From: Actinospineispora acaciae DSM 45401
GTDB lineage: Bacteria; Actinomycetota; Actinomycetes; Mycobacteriales; Pseudonocardiaceae
Reading direction: 5' to 3'
NCBI RefSeq assembly: GCF_000620785.1
Contig: NZ_JIAI01000008.1
Span: forward strand, 1-64,000
Length of the DNA: 64,000 nt
Position 1 is the first letter of the stretch, and the number at the start of each line of letters is the position of its first letter. The notes under the pieces were generated by a model that was not told the origin of the DNA, did no database searches, and was given only the letters and a program-made list of their open reading frames with translations. The position numbers and the translations under genes are program-made. Shown here piece after piece: positions 49,892-58,608 of the stretch.

Positions 49892-50256
49892 CTGACCAAT
49901 CGACCTCCTGCTGCTCAAACGCTGAAAGGGCACCGAGAGAGGCACACGTGACAGTACCGCTGAAAGGAAGGCCACCCTCAACGGACCCCCACAGAAGAGT
50001 TGCCTACATAACTGATAACGCCAGTCCTCACTCTTGCGTTACCACGCGCGCGCAGGCGCACCACACGTCCCACCTGTCCCACAGAAGTCCGCACGTCCCC
50101 GCCGAATCCGCCGTGCCGACCGTGCCTCGACTAGACCGACCGTCGGTCTGTCTTCGGAGCGGTGTGCGCGCGGGCACGAACGAAAGGTCGGCCTCGATGA
50201 GTTCGCGAGTCAGGCACCCGCCTCGCGCAGGGACGGGTGGGGATACGGGCGCGAGC
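49892..50256. other. 365-bp intergenic region with a TetR-operator-like palindrome
   Basis: Lies 5' of the response regulator and 3' of the cold-shock gene. The part nearest the regulator is AT-richer and should hold its promoter. AGACCGAC-C-GTCGGTCT at 50133-50149 is a perfect 17-bp palindrome of the same family as those at 44177 and 55359. No gene, RNA gene or terminator was recognised. Confidence 0.6.
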
Positions 50257-50643
50257 TCAGCCGTCGAGGTCGCGAGCGACCGCGCGGACCACCTCGGCGG
50301 CCAGCTTGGAGGTGCGCCGGTCCGGGTAGCGGCCGCGACGGAGGTCCGGCTGCACCTTCGCCTCGAGCAGCTTGATCATGTCCTCGATCAGGCCGTGCAG
50401 CTCCTCGGCGGGGCGGCGGCGCGCCTCGACCACCGACGGCGGCGTGTCGACAAGACGGACGGACAGCGCCTGCGGCCCGCGCCGGCCCTCGGCCATGCCG
50501 AACTCGACCCGCTGGCCCGACTTCAGGCCTTCTACGCCGGACGGCAACGCCGCCTTGCGGACGTAGACGTCCTGCCCCCCGTCTTGGGAGAGAAAGCCGA
50601 AGCCCTTTTCAGCGTCGTACCACTTGACCCTGCCGGTCGGCAC
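50257..50643 (-). CDS. Cold-shock domain protein with C-terminal extension
   Basis: 128 residues if the GTG at 50643 is used, which gives the family start VPTGRVKWYDAEKGFGF; the ATG at 50667 is an alternative. RNP1 is KGFGFLSQDGG. RNP2 is DVYVRKAALP, where DVFVHxSA is usual, so aromatic stacking is partly changed. After about 70 residues comes a 60-residue extension (EELHGLIEDMIKLLEAK ... KLAAEVVRAVARDL) rather than a stand-alone CspA. Binds single-stranded RNA/DNA; the extension suggests oligomerisation. Confidence 0.88.
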   Translation of the reverse strand: MPTGRVKWYDAEKGFGFLSQDGGQDVYVRKAALPSGVEGLKSGQRVEFGMAEGRRGPQALSVRLVDTPPSVVEARRRPAEELHGLIEDMIKLLEAKVQPDLRRGRYPDRRTSKLAAEVVRAVARDLDG

Positions 50644-50744
50644 CCTGCTCACCCGTCCCTTGCTCATATCACGACGAACGCGCCCCGAGCGACGTCGGGA
50701 CGCGCACCACAAGCCTATCCCTCGATGGCCCACGCGCGCGTTAG

Positions 50745-52397
50745 TTATGCGTGCTTCACCCGGGCGGCCGCCCTTAGCCCAAGTAGCTCAACGGATCGTT
50801 CGCGCATCTCGACCTTGCGGACCTTGCCGGTCACCGTCATGGGGAACTCGTCGACGATCTGTACATAGCGCGGGATCTTGTAGTGTGCCAGCTTTCCGGC
50901 CGCGAACGCGCGCAGGCCCTCGGCGGTCAGCGGCTCGGCGCCCTCCCGCAGCCGCACCCATGCGCACAGCTCCTCGCCGTACCTCTGGTCGGGCACCCCG
51001 ATCACCTGGGCGTCCAGCACGTCCGGGTGGGTGTAGAGGAACTCCTCGATCTCGCGCGGGTAGATGTTCTCGCCGCCCCTGATCACCATGTCCTTGATCC
51101 GGCCGGTGATGTTCAGGTAGCCGTCGGAGTCCATCACGGCCAGGTCGCCGGTGTGCATCCAGCGGGCGGCGTCGATGGCCTCGGCGGACTTCTCGGCCTC
51201 CTCCCAGTAGCCGAGCATCACCGAGTAGCCCCTGGTGCACAGCTCGCCGGGGGTGCCCCTGGGCTGGGTCAGCCCGGTGGCCGGGTCGATCACCTTGACC
51301 TCGACGTGCGGGTGCACCCGGCCCACGGTGGACACCCGGCGCTCCAGCGAGTCGTCGGCGCGGGTCTGGGTGGACACCGGGGAGGTTTCGGTCATGCCGT
51401 AGCAGATCTGCACCTCGGTCATGCCCATCCGGGAGACCACCTGCTTCATCACCTCGACCGGGCACGGCGAGCCGGCCATGATCCCGGTGCGCAGGCTGGA
51501 CAGGTCGTACGAGCCGTCCTCGTCCAGGGCCGCGATCTCGGCGATGAACATGGTCGGCACCCCGTACAGCGAGGTGCACCGCTCGCGTGAGACCGCCGCC
51601 AGGGTGGCCTTCGGGTCGAACGCCGGCGCCGGAATGATCATGGCGGAGCCGTGCGTGGTCGCGCCCAGGTTGCCCATCACCATGCCGAAGCAGTGGTAGA
51701 AGGGCACCGGGATGCACACCCTGTCGTGCTCGGTGTAGCCGCACAGCTCGCCCACGAAGTAGCCGTTGTTCAGGATGTTGTGGTGGCTGAGCGTGGCGCC
51801 CTTGGGGAAGCCGGTGGTGCCCGAGGTGTACTGGATGTTGATCGGGTCGTCCGGGCTCAGGCCGGCCTGGGCGGCGGCCAGCTCGGCGCGGTCGGTGGTC
51901 GACCCGGTGGCCAGCGCGTCCCAGTCCGGGGTGTCCAGCAGCACCACCCGTTCCAGGTCCGGGCACCTCGGCCGCACCTCGTCGATCATCGCGGCGTAGT
52001 CGGACGTCTTGAACTCCCGGGCGGCCACCAGGGTCCGGATGCCGGCCTGGTTCAGCACGTACTCCAGCTCGTGCGTGCGGTACGCCGGGTTGATGTTGAC
52101 CAGGATGACGCCGATCTTGGCGGTGGCGTACTGGGTGAGCGTCCACTCCGCGCGGTTCGGCGCCCAGATGCCCAGCCGGTCACCCTTGACCAGCCCGGAG
52201 TCGAGCAGCCCGAGCGCGAGCGCATCCACCTGCTCGACCAGTTCGCGGTAACTCCAGCGGCGTCCGGTGCTCACCTCGACCATCGCGTCCCGGTCGCCGA
52301 ACCTGGCTGCGGTCCGGTCCAGGTTGTCGCCGATGGTGTCACCGAGCAGCGGCAGGTCGGACGTGCCGGAGCTGTACGAAGGGACGGGCGGGCTCAT
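50745..52397 (-). CDS. AMP-forming fatty acyl-CoA synthetase
   Basis: About 550 residues; the second of two adjacent ATGs is 6 bases from GAGGAG. Adenylation motifs are intact: P-loop YTSGTTGFPKG, VPFYHCFGMVMG, A4/A5 region YGMTETSPVSTQT, A8 hinge ITGRIKDMVIRGGENIYP, and the catalytic Lys in MTVTGKVRKVE. Close to medium/long-chain FadD-type enzymes (AMP-binding plus C-domain). Activates a carboxylic acid to its CoA thioester in the cytosol. Same strand as the MHS transporter 77 bases upstream, possibly expressed together. Confidence 0.94.
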   Translation of the reverse strand: MSPPVPSYSSGTSDLPLLGDTIGDNLDRTAARFGDRDAMVEVSTGRRWSYRELVEQVDALALGLLDSGLVKGDRLGIWAPNRAEWTLTQYATAKIGVILVNINPAYRTHELEYVLNQAGIRTLVAAREFKTSDYAAMIDEVRPRCPDLERVVLLDTPDWDALATGSTTDRAELAAAQAGLSPDDPINIQYTSGTTGFPKGATLSHHNILNNGYFVGELCGYTEHDRVCIPVPFYHCFGMVMGNLGATTHGSAMIIPAPAFDPKATLAAVSRERCTSLYGVPTMFIAEIAALDEDGSYDLSSLRTGIMAGSPCPVEVMKQVVSRMGMTEVQICYGMTETSPVSTQTRADDSLERRVSTVGRVHPHVEVKVIDPATGLTQPRGTPGELCTRGYSVMLGYWEEAEKSAEAIDAARWMHTGDLAVMDSDGYLNITGRIKDMVIRGGENIYPREIEEFLYTHPDVLDAQVIGVPDQRYGEELCAWVRLREGAEPLTAEGLRAFAAGKLAHYKIPRYVQIVDEFPMTVTGKVRKVEMRERSVELLGLRAAARVKHA

Positions 52398-52474
52398 CAT
52401 GGGCTCCTCGTGGCTCACGACGGTGTGCGCTGCGCCATATCCTGCGTCAACCAGCCCGTTCGCGCCAGATGCCG

Positions 52475-53773
52475 TTACGTCCGGACGGGCTCACGGATGG
52501 CCAGGACGGCGGCCAGGCTGATCACGCCGACCACGATCATGTACGCCGAGACGGACAGCGAGGTGCCCGTGTTCGTCTGCAGCCAGGTGGCGATGAGCGG
52601 GGCGAACCCGCCGCCGACCACCGCACCGACCGCGTAGGCGATGGACGCCCCGCTGTACCGGAAGCGCGGCTCGAACATGCCGGCGAACAGCGCGGACTGC
52701 GGCCCGTAGGACGCGCCGAGCCCGAGCGTCAGCACGATCACCGCGATGATCATCCACGCCGCGGACCGGGTGTCGATCAGCAGGAAGAACGGGATCGGCC
52801 ACGCCACCAGCACGATCGAGCCGACCAGGTACACCGGCTTGCGCCCGATGCGGTCCGACCAGATCGCGCTGGCCACGATGAACGTCGCCCAGCTCACGCT
52901 GCCCACGATCACCACCACCAGCATCAGGTTCCGGCTGACCTTGAGCACCGAGGTGCCGTAGCTGAGCAGGTAGGCCAGGAACACGTAGCCGATCGCGGTG
53001 TTCGCGATGAAGCTCACCGACGCGAGCACCAGCTCCTTCGGCCGCTGCCGGCACACCTCGATCAACGGCAGCCGGCTGCGCGCCTGCTCGTCGCGCAGCG
53101 CGCGGAACACCGGGCTCTCCTCCACCCGCAGCCGGATGAACAGCCCCAGCCCGACCAGCACGATGCTGAACAGGAACGGCAGCCGCCAGCCCCAGGCGTT
53201 GAACGCCGCCGGGCTCATCGCGTTGTTGATCACGAAGAACATCAGCTGCGCCAGGATCAGCCCGGCCGGCACGCCGACCTGCGAGAACGACCCGTACCGC
53301 CCGCGCTTGCCGTCCGGCGCGTGCTCGACGGCCATCAGCGCGGCGCCGCCCCACTCGCCGCCGGCGGACAACCCCTGCAGCAGCCGGCACACCACCAGCA
53401 GCACCGGCGCCCACACCCCGATCTGCCCGTACGTCGGCAGCACCCCGACGCCGACCGTCGCCAGCCCCATGACCAGCAACGACGCCACCAGCATGCCCTT
53501 GCGCCCGAGCCGGTCACCGTAATGCCCCCACAGCACGCCGCCCAACGGCCGCGCCAGGAACCCCACCCCGAGCGTGGCGAACGCGGCCAGCGTGCCGGAC
53601 GCGTCGGACAGCGGCGAGAAGAACTGCGAGCCGAAGATCAGCGCGGCCGCCGTGGCGTAGATGAAGTAGTCGTACCACTCGATGGTCGTGCCCACCGCGC
53701 TGGCCAGCCCCACCCGGCGCAGTTGGCGGGGGTCGGAGGCGGCGGTCGCGGAGACGGCGGCGTCTGAGGTCAT
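52475..53773 (-). CDS. MHS-family MFS symporter
   Basis: 432 residues, 12 helices. The metabolite:H+ symporter entry is unmistakable: RRVGLASAVGTTIEWYDYFIY and ATLGVGFLARPLGGVLWGHYGDRLGR (motif A). Then GLSAGGEWGGAALMAVEHAP and RRGRYGSFSQVG-like motif C. This family takes up shikimate, proline/betaine, alpha-ketoglutarate or benzoate-like acids. An acyl-CoA synthetase follows on the same strand, so uptake plus CoA activation of an acid is plausible. Substrate not determined. Confidence 0.93.
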   Translation of the reverse strand: MTSDAAVSATAASDPRQLRRVGLASAVGTTIEWYDYFIYATAAALIFGSQFFSPLSDASGTLAAFATLGVGFLARPLGGVLWGHYGDRLGRKGMLVASLLVMGLATVGVGVLPTYGQIGVWAPVLLVVCRLLQGLSAGGEWGGAALMAVEHAPDGKRGRYGSFSQVGVPAGLILAQLMFFVINNAMSPAAFNAWGWRLPFLFSIVLVGLGLFIRLRVEESPVFRALRDEQARSRLPLIEVCRQRPKELVLASVSFIANTAIGYVFLAYLLSYGTSVLKVSRNLMLVVVIVGSVSWATFIVASAIWSDRIGRKPVYLVGSIVLVAWPIPFFLLIDTRSAAWMIIAVIVLTLGLGASYGPQSALFAGMFEPRFRYSGASIAYAVGAVVGGGFAPLIATWLQTNTGTSLSVSAYMIVVGVISLAAVLAIREPVRT

Positions 53774-53960
53774 CTGTACTCCCGGATGAGGCCCGGCCGC
53801 CGTCCTCCTCGACGAGCGGCACCCAGCATCATGCCCCCTCGAGCAAGGTTTGCGCTATATCCGGCCACAATCCCCGATAACCGGTGACGCCCTTCCGCGA
53901 GTCGGGCGTGCGGGCACACTGAGTCGCGCGTTTGAGCACATCTTCTTGTGCGCGGTCCGG

Positions 53961-55160
53961 TTAGAGGCCGGCGGTGTAGAGGAGGCGGTTGGCGGTGCCG
54001 TTCGCGTCGCCGTCGCGGATCACTCCGGGGGTGGCCTGCTGGACCAGCCAGTCCTTGATGGTCGCCGAGGGGGCGTCGCCGAAGCGCTGCTTGTAGAGCG
54101 CGGCCAGGCCGGCGGCGAAGGGCGCCGACATGGAGGTGCCGGTGTACGACTCGGTGCCACCGCCCGGCACGGTGGAGACGATCCCGCTGCCGGGGGCGTA
54201 GAGCGACACGCAGGTGCCGGTGCTGGACGTGCTGGCGCGCTGGTCGTCGATCGTGGAGTTGGCCACCACCAGCACGCCCGGCGCGTGCCTGGGCGCCAGC
54301 TCGCAGGAGTCGCTGCCGGTGTTGCCCGCCGACGCGGCGACGAAGACGCCCGACTCCACCAGGCGCTGGACCGCGGCGGTGAGCGTCTCCGAGGGCGCCT
54401 GGGCGTAGCGCCAGGACAGCACGGCCACCGCCGGGCGCTGGGCGTGCTCGGCCACCCAGTCCACGCCTGCGACCAGGTCGGAGAGCTTGCCGGCCCCGTC
54501 GCAGTCCAGCACCTTGACCGCGTGCAGGGTGGCCTGCTTGGCGACGCCGTAGGTGCCGGAGCCCGCGATCCCGGCGACCACCGTGCCATGCTGCCCGCAG
54601 TCACCGTTCGGGCCGCCCGCGATGTTCTTGTCGTACACGGCCCGGCCACCGAAGTCCGGGTGGCGGGTGTCGATCCCGCTGTCCAGCACGTAGATGTTCA
54701 CGCCCGCGCCGGTGCCGGTGGTGGCGTAGGAGCGGTCCAGCGGCAGTTGGCGCTGGTCGATCCGGTCCAGGCCCCAGTTCGGCGGGTCGAGCTGCTGGCC
54801 GTCGGCGAGCGGGGCGGACGGCGTTAGCGGCCGGGCGTCGTCGATCGCCGGGCCGGCGCCGTCCGGCTCGATGGACAGCACGCCCTTGCGCGCCCGCAGC
54901 CGGTCGACCTGCGCGGCGGTCATGGCGGCGACGAACCCGGTCACGGCGCGGCTGAACCGGGCGGTGGGGGCGGTTCCGGTCTCGGCGGCCACGCCGTCCA
55001 CGGACTGCTCGGCGGCGATCCGCACCACGTAGCGCCCTAGCGTGGGTGGCGGTTCGGCGGCGGCGCTCGCGGGGGGTGGGAGGGCCAGGGCCGCGAGCAG
55101 CAACCCGGTGAGGACGGGCAGCGCGCGCCCGCACCGGAAGTTGACCACGGAGTCCCCCAT
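53961..55160 (-). CDS. Secreted subtilisin-like serine protease (S8A)
   Basis: 399 residues. Signal peptide about 1-33 (ALPVLTGLLLAALALPPPAS with AxA). Propeptide of inhibitor I9 type at about 40-100 (GRYVVRIAAEQSVDG ... DRLRARKGVLSIEPD). Catalytic triad Asp160 (VLDSGID), His191 (GQHGTVVAG) and Ser343 (GTSMSAP), oxyanion Asn280 (ASAGNTG). Proteinase-K-like Cys pairs are visible. No C-terminal P-domain. Active extracellular endopeptidase expected. Monocistronic. Confidence 0.94.
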   Translation of the reverse strand: MGDSVVNFRCGRALPVLTGLLLAALALPPPASAAAEPPPTLGRYVVRIAAEQSVDGVAAETGTAPTARFSRAVTGFVAAMTAAQVDRLRARKGVLSIEPDGAGPAIDDARPLTPSAPLADGQQLDPPNWGLDRIDQRQLPLDRSYATTGTGAGVNIYVLDSGIDTRHPDFGGRAVYDKNIAGGPNGDCGQHGTVVAGIAGSGTYGVAKQATLHAVKVLDCDGAGKLSDLVAGVDWVAEHAQRPAVAVLSWRYAQAPSETLTAAVQRLVESGVFVAASAGNTGSDSCELAPRHAPGVLVVANSTIDDQRASTSSTGTCVSLYAPGSGIVSTVPGGGTESYTGTSMSAPFAAGLAALYKQRFGDAPSATIKDWLVQQATPGVIRDGDANGTANRLLYTAGL

Positions 55161-55358
55161 CGAACAGCGATATTACGTTGATCAAGGTCGTGTTCGTGGC
55201 CGTTTGCGGGAATCTGGCGCGGCGTGTCACGGCCGGCTCGAGGCCCCCGGTGTGTGCGGAGATCAACGGGACTTGGCCGCGTTTGTGGCCCGGTGATGGC
55301 GCGGTCATGTCCCGTTCGTCTGGAAACGTGGGAGCTCGTCCGGTCCGCCTGCGGGTCT

Positions 55359-55379
55359 AGACCGACCGTCGGTCGGTCT
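55359..55379. repeat. AGACCGAC-C-GTCGGTC palindrome between protease and modC
   Basis: Same core as at 50133, with an extra GGTC unit on the right (GTCGGTCGGTCT). Lies in a 280-base gap upstream of the protease gene and downstream of the molybdate operon; CCGGCCGGTCTG follows shortly. No regulator gene nearby. Could be an operator for the protease promoter or a dispersed repeat. Confidence 0.55.
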
Positions 55380-55440
55380 CTCCACCAACCGGCCGGTCTG
55401 TCCACGAACCGGGCGGCCACCGCAACCGCCGACCCCGACG

Positions 55441-56562
55441 TCACGAACCCCCGGCGGGATGGACCAGCACCTCGGTCGCCTTGACCGCGAACCACAGCAA
55501 GGCACCCGGCGCGAGCGCTGCACCCGCACCCAGATCAGCCACGGCGGCCGGGGTCACGTCGGCGGCCAACCCGTCCACCCACTCCGGCCCACCGTCGACC
55601 GCGCCCGCCCGCAACCGCACCAACTCCCCGCGCGGCTCCAACCCGGCCAGCCGCACCCGGATCACGTTGCGCGGGCTCCCGTCCGGCCGCTCCCGGAACA
55701 CCGACACCGCGCTCGGCGGGAACACCGCAACCGCCGGCTCCCCCGCATGCGCCCCCGACGCCGCCCCGTCCGGCGCCCGCCCGGACACCACCAACCCGTC
55801 CGCCGTCCGCAACCCACCGTCCACACCCACCCCCGGAACCAGGTTCAACCCCGCGATCCTGGCCGCGAACGAACTACGCGGACGGGTCAACACCTCCCGC
55901 GTCGCCCCCTGCTCCACCACCACCCCGCCGGACAGCACGGCCACCCGGTCGGCCAGCACCAGCGCGTCCAGCATGTCGTGCGTGACCAGCACCGCCGTCG
56001 TCCCGGCGCCGCGCACCACTCGGCGCAGCAGCGCGCGCAGCACCGGCGCGGAGTCCACGTCCAGCGCGGCCAGCGGCTCGTCCAACAACAACAGCTCCGG
56101 GCTCCCGGCCAACGCACGGGCCAGCGCCACCCGCTGCGCCTGCCCGCCGGACAACCGCGACGGGCGCCGACCGGCCAACTCCTCGGCGTCCACGTCCGCA
56201 AGCCACCCCCGCGCCACCTCCGACGCCTCGGCGCGGCTCGCACCCCCGCAGCGCGGCCCGAACGCCACGTTGGCCAGCGCGCTCAGGTGCGGGAACAGCA
56301 GCGCCTGCTGGGCGAGCAGCCCGACGCCTCGGCGGTGCGCCGGCACGTGCACGCCGGCGCCCGTGTCCGTGAGCGTCCGCGAGCCGAGGCGCACCACTCC
56401 GTCATCCGGGCGCAGCAACCCGGCGAGCACGCCGAGCAGCGTGGACTTGCCGGCGCCGTTCGGCCCGAGCACCGCAAGCACCTCGCCCCGGGCCACGGAC
56501 AGCGCCACGTCCAGGGTGAACTCCCGCCGGCGCACCGTCGCCCGTACGTCCAGGAAAGTCAC
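55441..56562 (-). CDS. modC: Molybdate ABC transporter ATP-binding protein
   Basis: 373 residues. Walker A GPNGAGKSTLL, signature LSGGQAQRVALARAL, Walker B LLLLDEPLAALD and His switch VTHDMLDALV are all present. The last 120 residues form a TOBE/Mop-like domain (FPPSAVSVFRERPDG ... AALAPGALLWFAVKATEV), the oxyanion-sensing regulatory part of ModC/CysA. Starts 4 bases inside the permease gene. Energises molybdate (or tungstate) uptake. Confidence 0.9.
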   Translation of the reverse strand: MTFLDVRATVRRREFTLDVALSVARGEVLAVLGPNGAGKSTLLGVLAGLLRPDDGVVRLGSRTLTDTGAGVHVPAHRRGVGLLAQQALLFPHLSALANVAFGPRCGGASRAEASEVARGWLADVDAEELAGRRPSRLSGGQAQRVALARALAGSPELLLLDEPLAALDVDSAPVLRALLRRVVRGAGTTAVLVTHDMLDALVLADRVAVLSGGVVVEQGATREVLTRPRSSFAARIAGLNLVPGVGVDGGLRTADGLVVSGRAPDGAASGAHAGEPAVAVFPPSAVSVFRERPDGSPRNVIRVRLAGLEPRGELVRLRAGAVDGGPEWVDGLAADVTPAAVADLGAGAALAPGALLWFAVKATEVLVHPAGGS

Positions 56563-57377
56563 CGCAGCCCCTCGGCCGCGCGCGGCCTGGCCACCGCGAT
56601 CACCAGCACCGCGACCACCACCAGCACCAGCGACAGCGCGATCGCGCCGTCCGCGTCCACCTCCCGCTCCTGGTAGACCAGCAGCGGCAGCGTCCGCGTC
56701 GTCCCCTGCAGGCTGCCCGCGAACGCCACGGTCGCCCCGAACTCACCGAGCGCCCGCGCGAACGCCAGCACCAAGCCGGACCCCAGCCCCGGCAGCACCA
56801 GCGGCACGCTGACCCGACGAAACACGGTGCCCGGCGCCGCACCCAGGGTGGCCGCCACCGCCTCGTACCGCTCGCCGGCGGTCCGCAGCGCCCCCTCCAG
56901 GCTGACCACCAGGAACGGCATCGACACGAACGTCTGCGCCAGTACGACGGCGGCCGTGGTGAACGGCACGGTGATGCCGAACCCGAGGTCCAGCAGCCGC
57001 CCGACCGGCCCGGTGCGCCCCAGCGTGTACAGCAGCGCCAGCCCGCCCACCACCGGCGGCAACACCAGCGGCAACAGCACCACCGGCCGGGCCAGCCGCA
57101 CCACCGGCGAGCGCGAGCGGGCCAGCACCGCCGCCAGCGGACCGCCCAACACCGCGCAGAGCACGGTCGCCAGCGCCGAGGTCTTCAACGACAGCCACAG
57201 CGCGTCCAGCGCGGCCGGACTCGTCACCAGTTGCGGCAGCCGGACCAGGTCGGCGCGCAGGATCATGCCGAGCACCGGCACTACGATCAGCCCGAACCCA
57301 AGGATCGCGGGCACCCACAGCGTGGCCGGCAACGCCACCCCGACCGAATGCCGGTCGGTCGCCCGCTCTTGGCTCAC
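56559..57377 (-). CDS. modB: Molybdate ABC transporter permease
   Basis: 272 residues, five or six helices (WVPAILGFGLIVVPVLGMIL first). The permease-ATPase contact EAA loop reads YEAVAATLGAAPGTVFRRVSVPL, and FARALGEFGATVAFAGS is the ModB/CysT signature after it. The gene is 6 bases downstream of the binding protein and overlaps modC by ATGA. Confidence 0.92.
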   Translation of the reverse strand: MSQERATDRHSVGVALPATLWVPAILGFGLIVVPVLGMILRADLVRLPQLVTSPAALDALWLSLKTSALATVLCAVLGGPLAAVLARSRSPVVRLARPVVLLPLVLPPVVGGLALLYTLGRTGPVGRLLDLGFGITVPFTTAAVVLAQTFVSMPFLVVSLEGALRTAGERYEAVAATLGAAPGTVFRRVSVPLVLPGLGSGLVLAFARALGEFGATVAFAGSLQGTTRTLPLLVYQEREVDADGAIALSLVLVVVAVLVIAVARPRAAEGLR

Positions 57378-57383
57378 GAGCTG

Positions 57384-58148
57384 TTACGGACTGCCGAAGC
57401 CGGCGTCCTGTAGCGCCCGCTGGCCCTCCGGCCCGCGCACCAGCGCCACGAACTTCGCCGCGAGGTCCGGCTGCGCCGCGTTCTTGAGCGCCGCGATCGG
57501 GTACTTGTTGATCGCCTGCGCGGCCTCCGGGAAGTCCACCCCGGTGACCTTCCCACCGGTGGAGCGCACGTCCGTGACATACACCAGCCCGGCGTCGGCG
57601 TCCCCGGTGCTGACCTTGCTGAGCACCGAGCGGACGTCGGCCTCCTCGCTGACCGGCTTCGGCGTAAGCCCGGTGGCCTTCTCCACGCTCTTGGTCGCCG
57701 AGCCGCACGGCACCTGCGCGGCGCACACCACGACCTTGAGGTCGGGCTTGGTCAGGTCCGCGAACGAGTGCACGCCCTTCGGGTTGCCCGGCGGGACCGC
57801 GATCTGCAGCTTGTTGGTCACGAACACGGACGGCTGGCCGGCCGCCTGCCCCGCCTTGGTCACGGTGTCCATGGTGGAGGTGTTGGCGGCGGCGAACACG
57901 TCGACCGGCGCGCCGTTGACGATCTGCTGCGCCAGGTCGGACGAGCCGCCGTAGTTGAACCGCACGCTCGTGCCGGGGTTCTGCTGTTCGAACGCCTTGC
58001 CCAGCCTGCCGAACACGTCGGTCAGCGAGGCGGCCGCGGACACCGTGAGCGTCTTCGACCCGCCCGCCGGCTGCGACGACCCCCCGCCGCCGCAGCCGGC
58101 CGCCATCACCGCGACCAGGAGCCCACCGACCACCGCCCGGAGGCTCAC
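57384..58148 (-). CDS. modA: Molybdate-binding lipoprotein
   Basis: 254 residues from a GTG overlapping the regulator's stop. Lipobox MAAGC after VVGGLLVAV. ModA motifs: LTVSAAASLTDVFGRLG (oxyanion-binding Ser residues), VRFNYGGSSDLAQQI, GAPVDVFAAANTSTMD and AGLVYVTDVRS. It captures molybdate or tungstate outside the membrane and delivers it to ModBC. Length normal. Confidence 0.93.
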   Translation of the reverse strand: MSLRAVVGGLLVAVMAAGCGGGGSSQPAGGSKTLTVSAAASLTDVFGRLGKAFEQQNPGTSVRFNYGGSSDLAQQIVNGAPVDVFAAANTSTMDTVTKAGQAAGQPSVFVTNKLQIAVPPGNPKGVHSFADLTKPDLKVVVCAAQVPCGSATKSVEKATGLTPKPVSEEADVRSVLSKVSTGDADAGLVYVTDVRSTGGKVTGVDFPEAAQAINKYPIAALKNAAQPDLAAKFVALVRGPEGQRALQDAGFGSP

Positions 58149-58549
58149 TGGTTTCCTCCCGGCGTCTCCACCACCACGTGCGTCGACTTGATCACGGCCA
58201 CGGCCAGCGAGCCCGGCTGCAGCCCGAGGTCCTTGACCGCCTCGGTGCTCATCAGCGACACCACCCGGTGCGGCCCGCACTGCAGCTCCACCTGCGACAT
58301 GACCCGGTCCGAGACGATCTCGGTGACCAGGCCGACGAACCGGTTGCGCGCGGAGCGGGCCACCGTCGACGGGTCGGGCGCCGCGTGCGCCTGGGCGCGG
58401 GCGAACTCGGCCAGCCGGGCGCCGTCGATCACCTTGCGGTTCGACGCGTCGGTCTGCACCGGCAGGGTGCCCGCCTCCACCCAGCGGCGGACGGTGTCAT
58501 CGCTCACGCCGAGCAGGCGGGCGGCCTCGGCAATCCGGAACTGCGGCAC
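58145..58549 (-). CDS. HTH-TOBE molybdate-responsive regulator/binding protein
   Basis: 134 residues. An excisionase/MerR-like helix-turn-helix at 1-50 (FRIAEAARLLGVSDDTVRRWV, then NRKVIDGARLAEFAR) fused to one TOBE/Mop domain at about 68-130 (RNRFVGLVTEIVSDRVMSQVEL ... LGLQPGSLAVAVIKSTHVVVE). TOBE domains bind molybdate, so this is the actinobacterial substitute for ModE. It leads the modABC operon and overlaps modA by GTGA. Probably controls the operon and perhaps the divergent acyl-CoA dehydrogenase, whose start is only 60 bases away. Confidence 0.88.
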   Translation of the reverse strand: MPQFRIAEAARLLGVSDDTVRRWVEAGTLPVQTDASNRKVIDGARLAEFARAQAHAAPDPSTVARSARNRFVGLVTEIVSDRVMSQVELQCGPHRVVSLMSTEAVKDLGLQPGSLAVAVIKSTHVVVETPGGNQ

Positions 58550-58608
58550 GAACGCGACATTACATCCGATAGTGCGGAACCAGCCAGCGCGGTGCTTATG
58601 CTGCCCCG

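Noticed and set aside
52469..53767. 432-residue plus-strand frame antisense to the MHS transporter
   Set aside because: His/Gln/Arg-rich shadow; the minus strand encodes an unmistakable 12-helix symporter.
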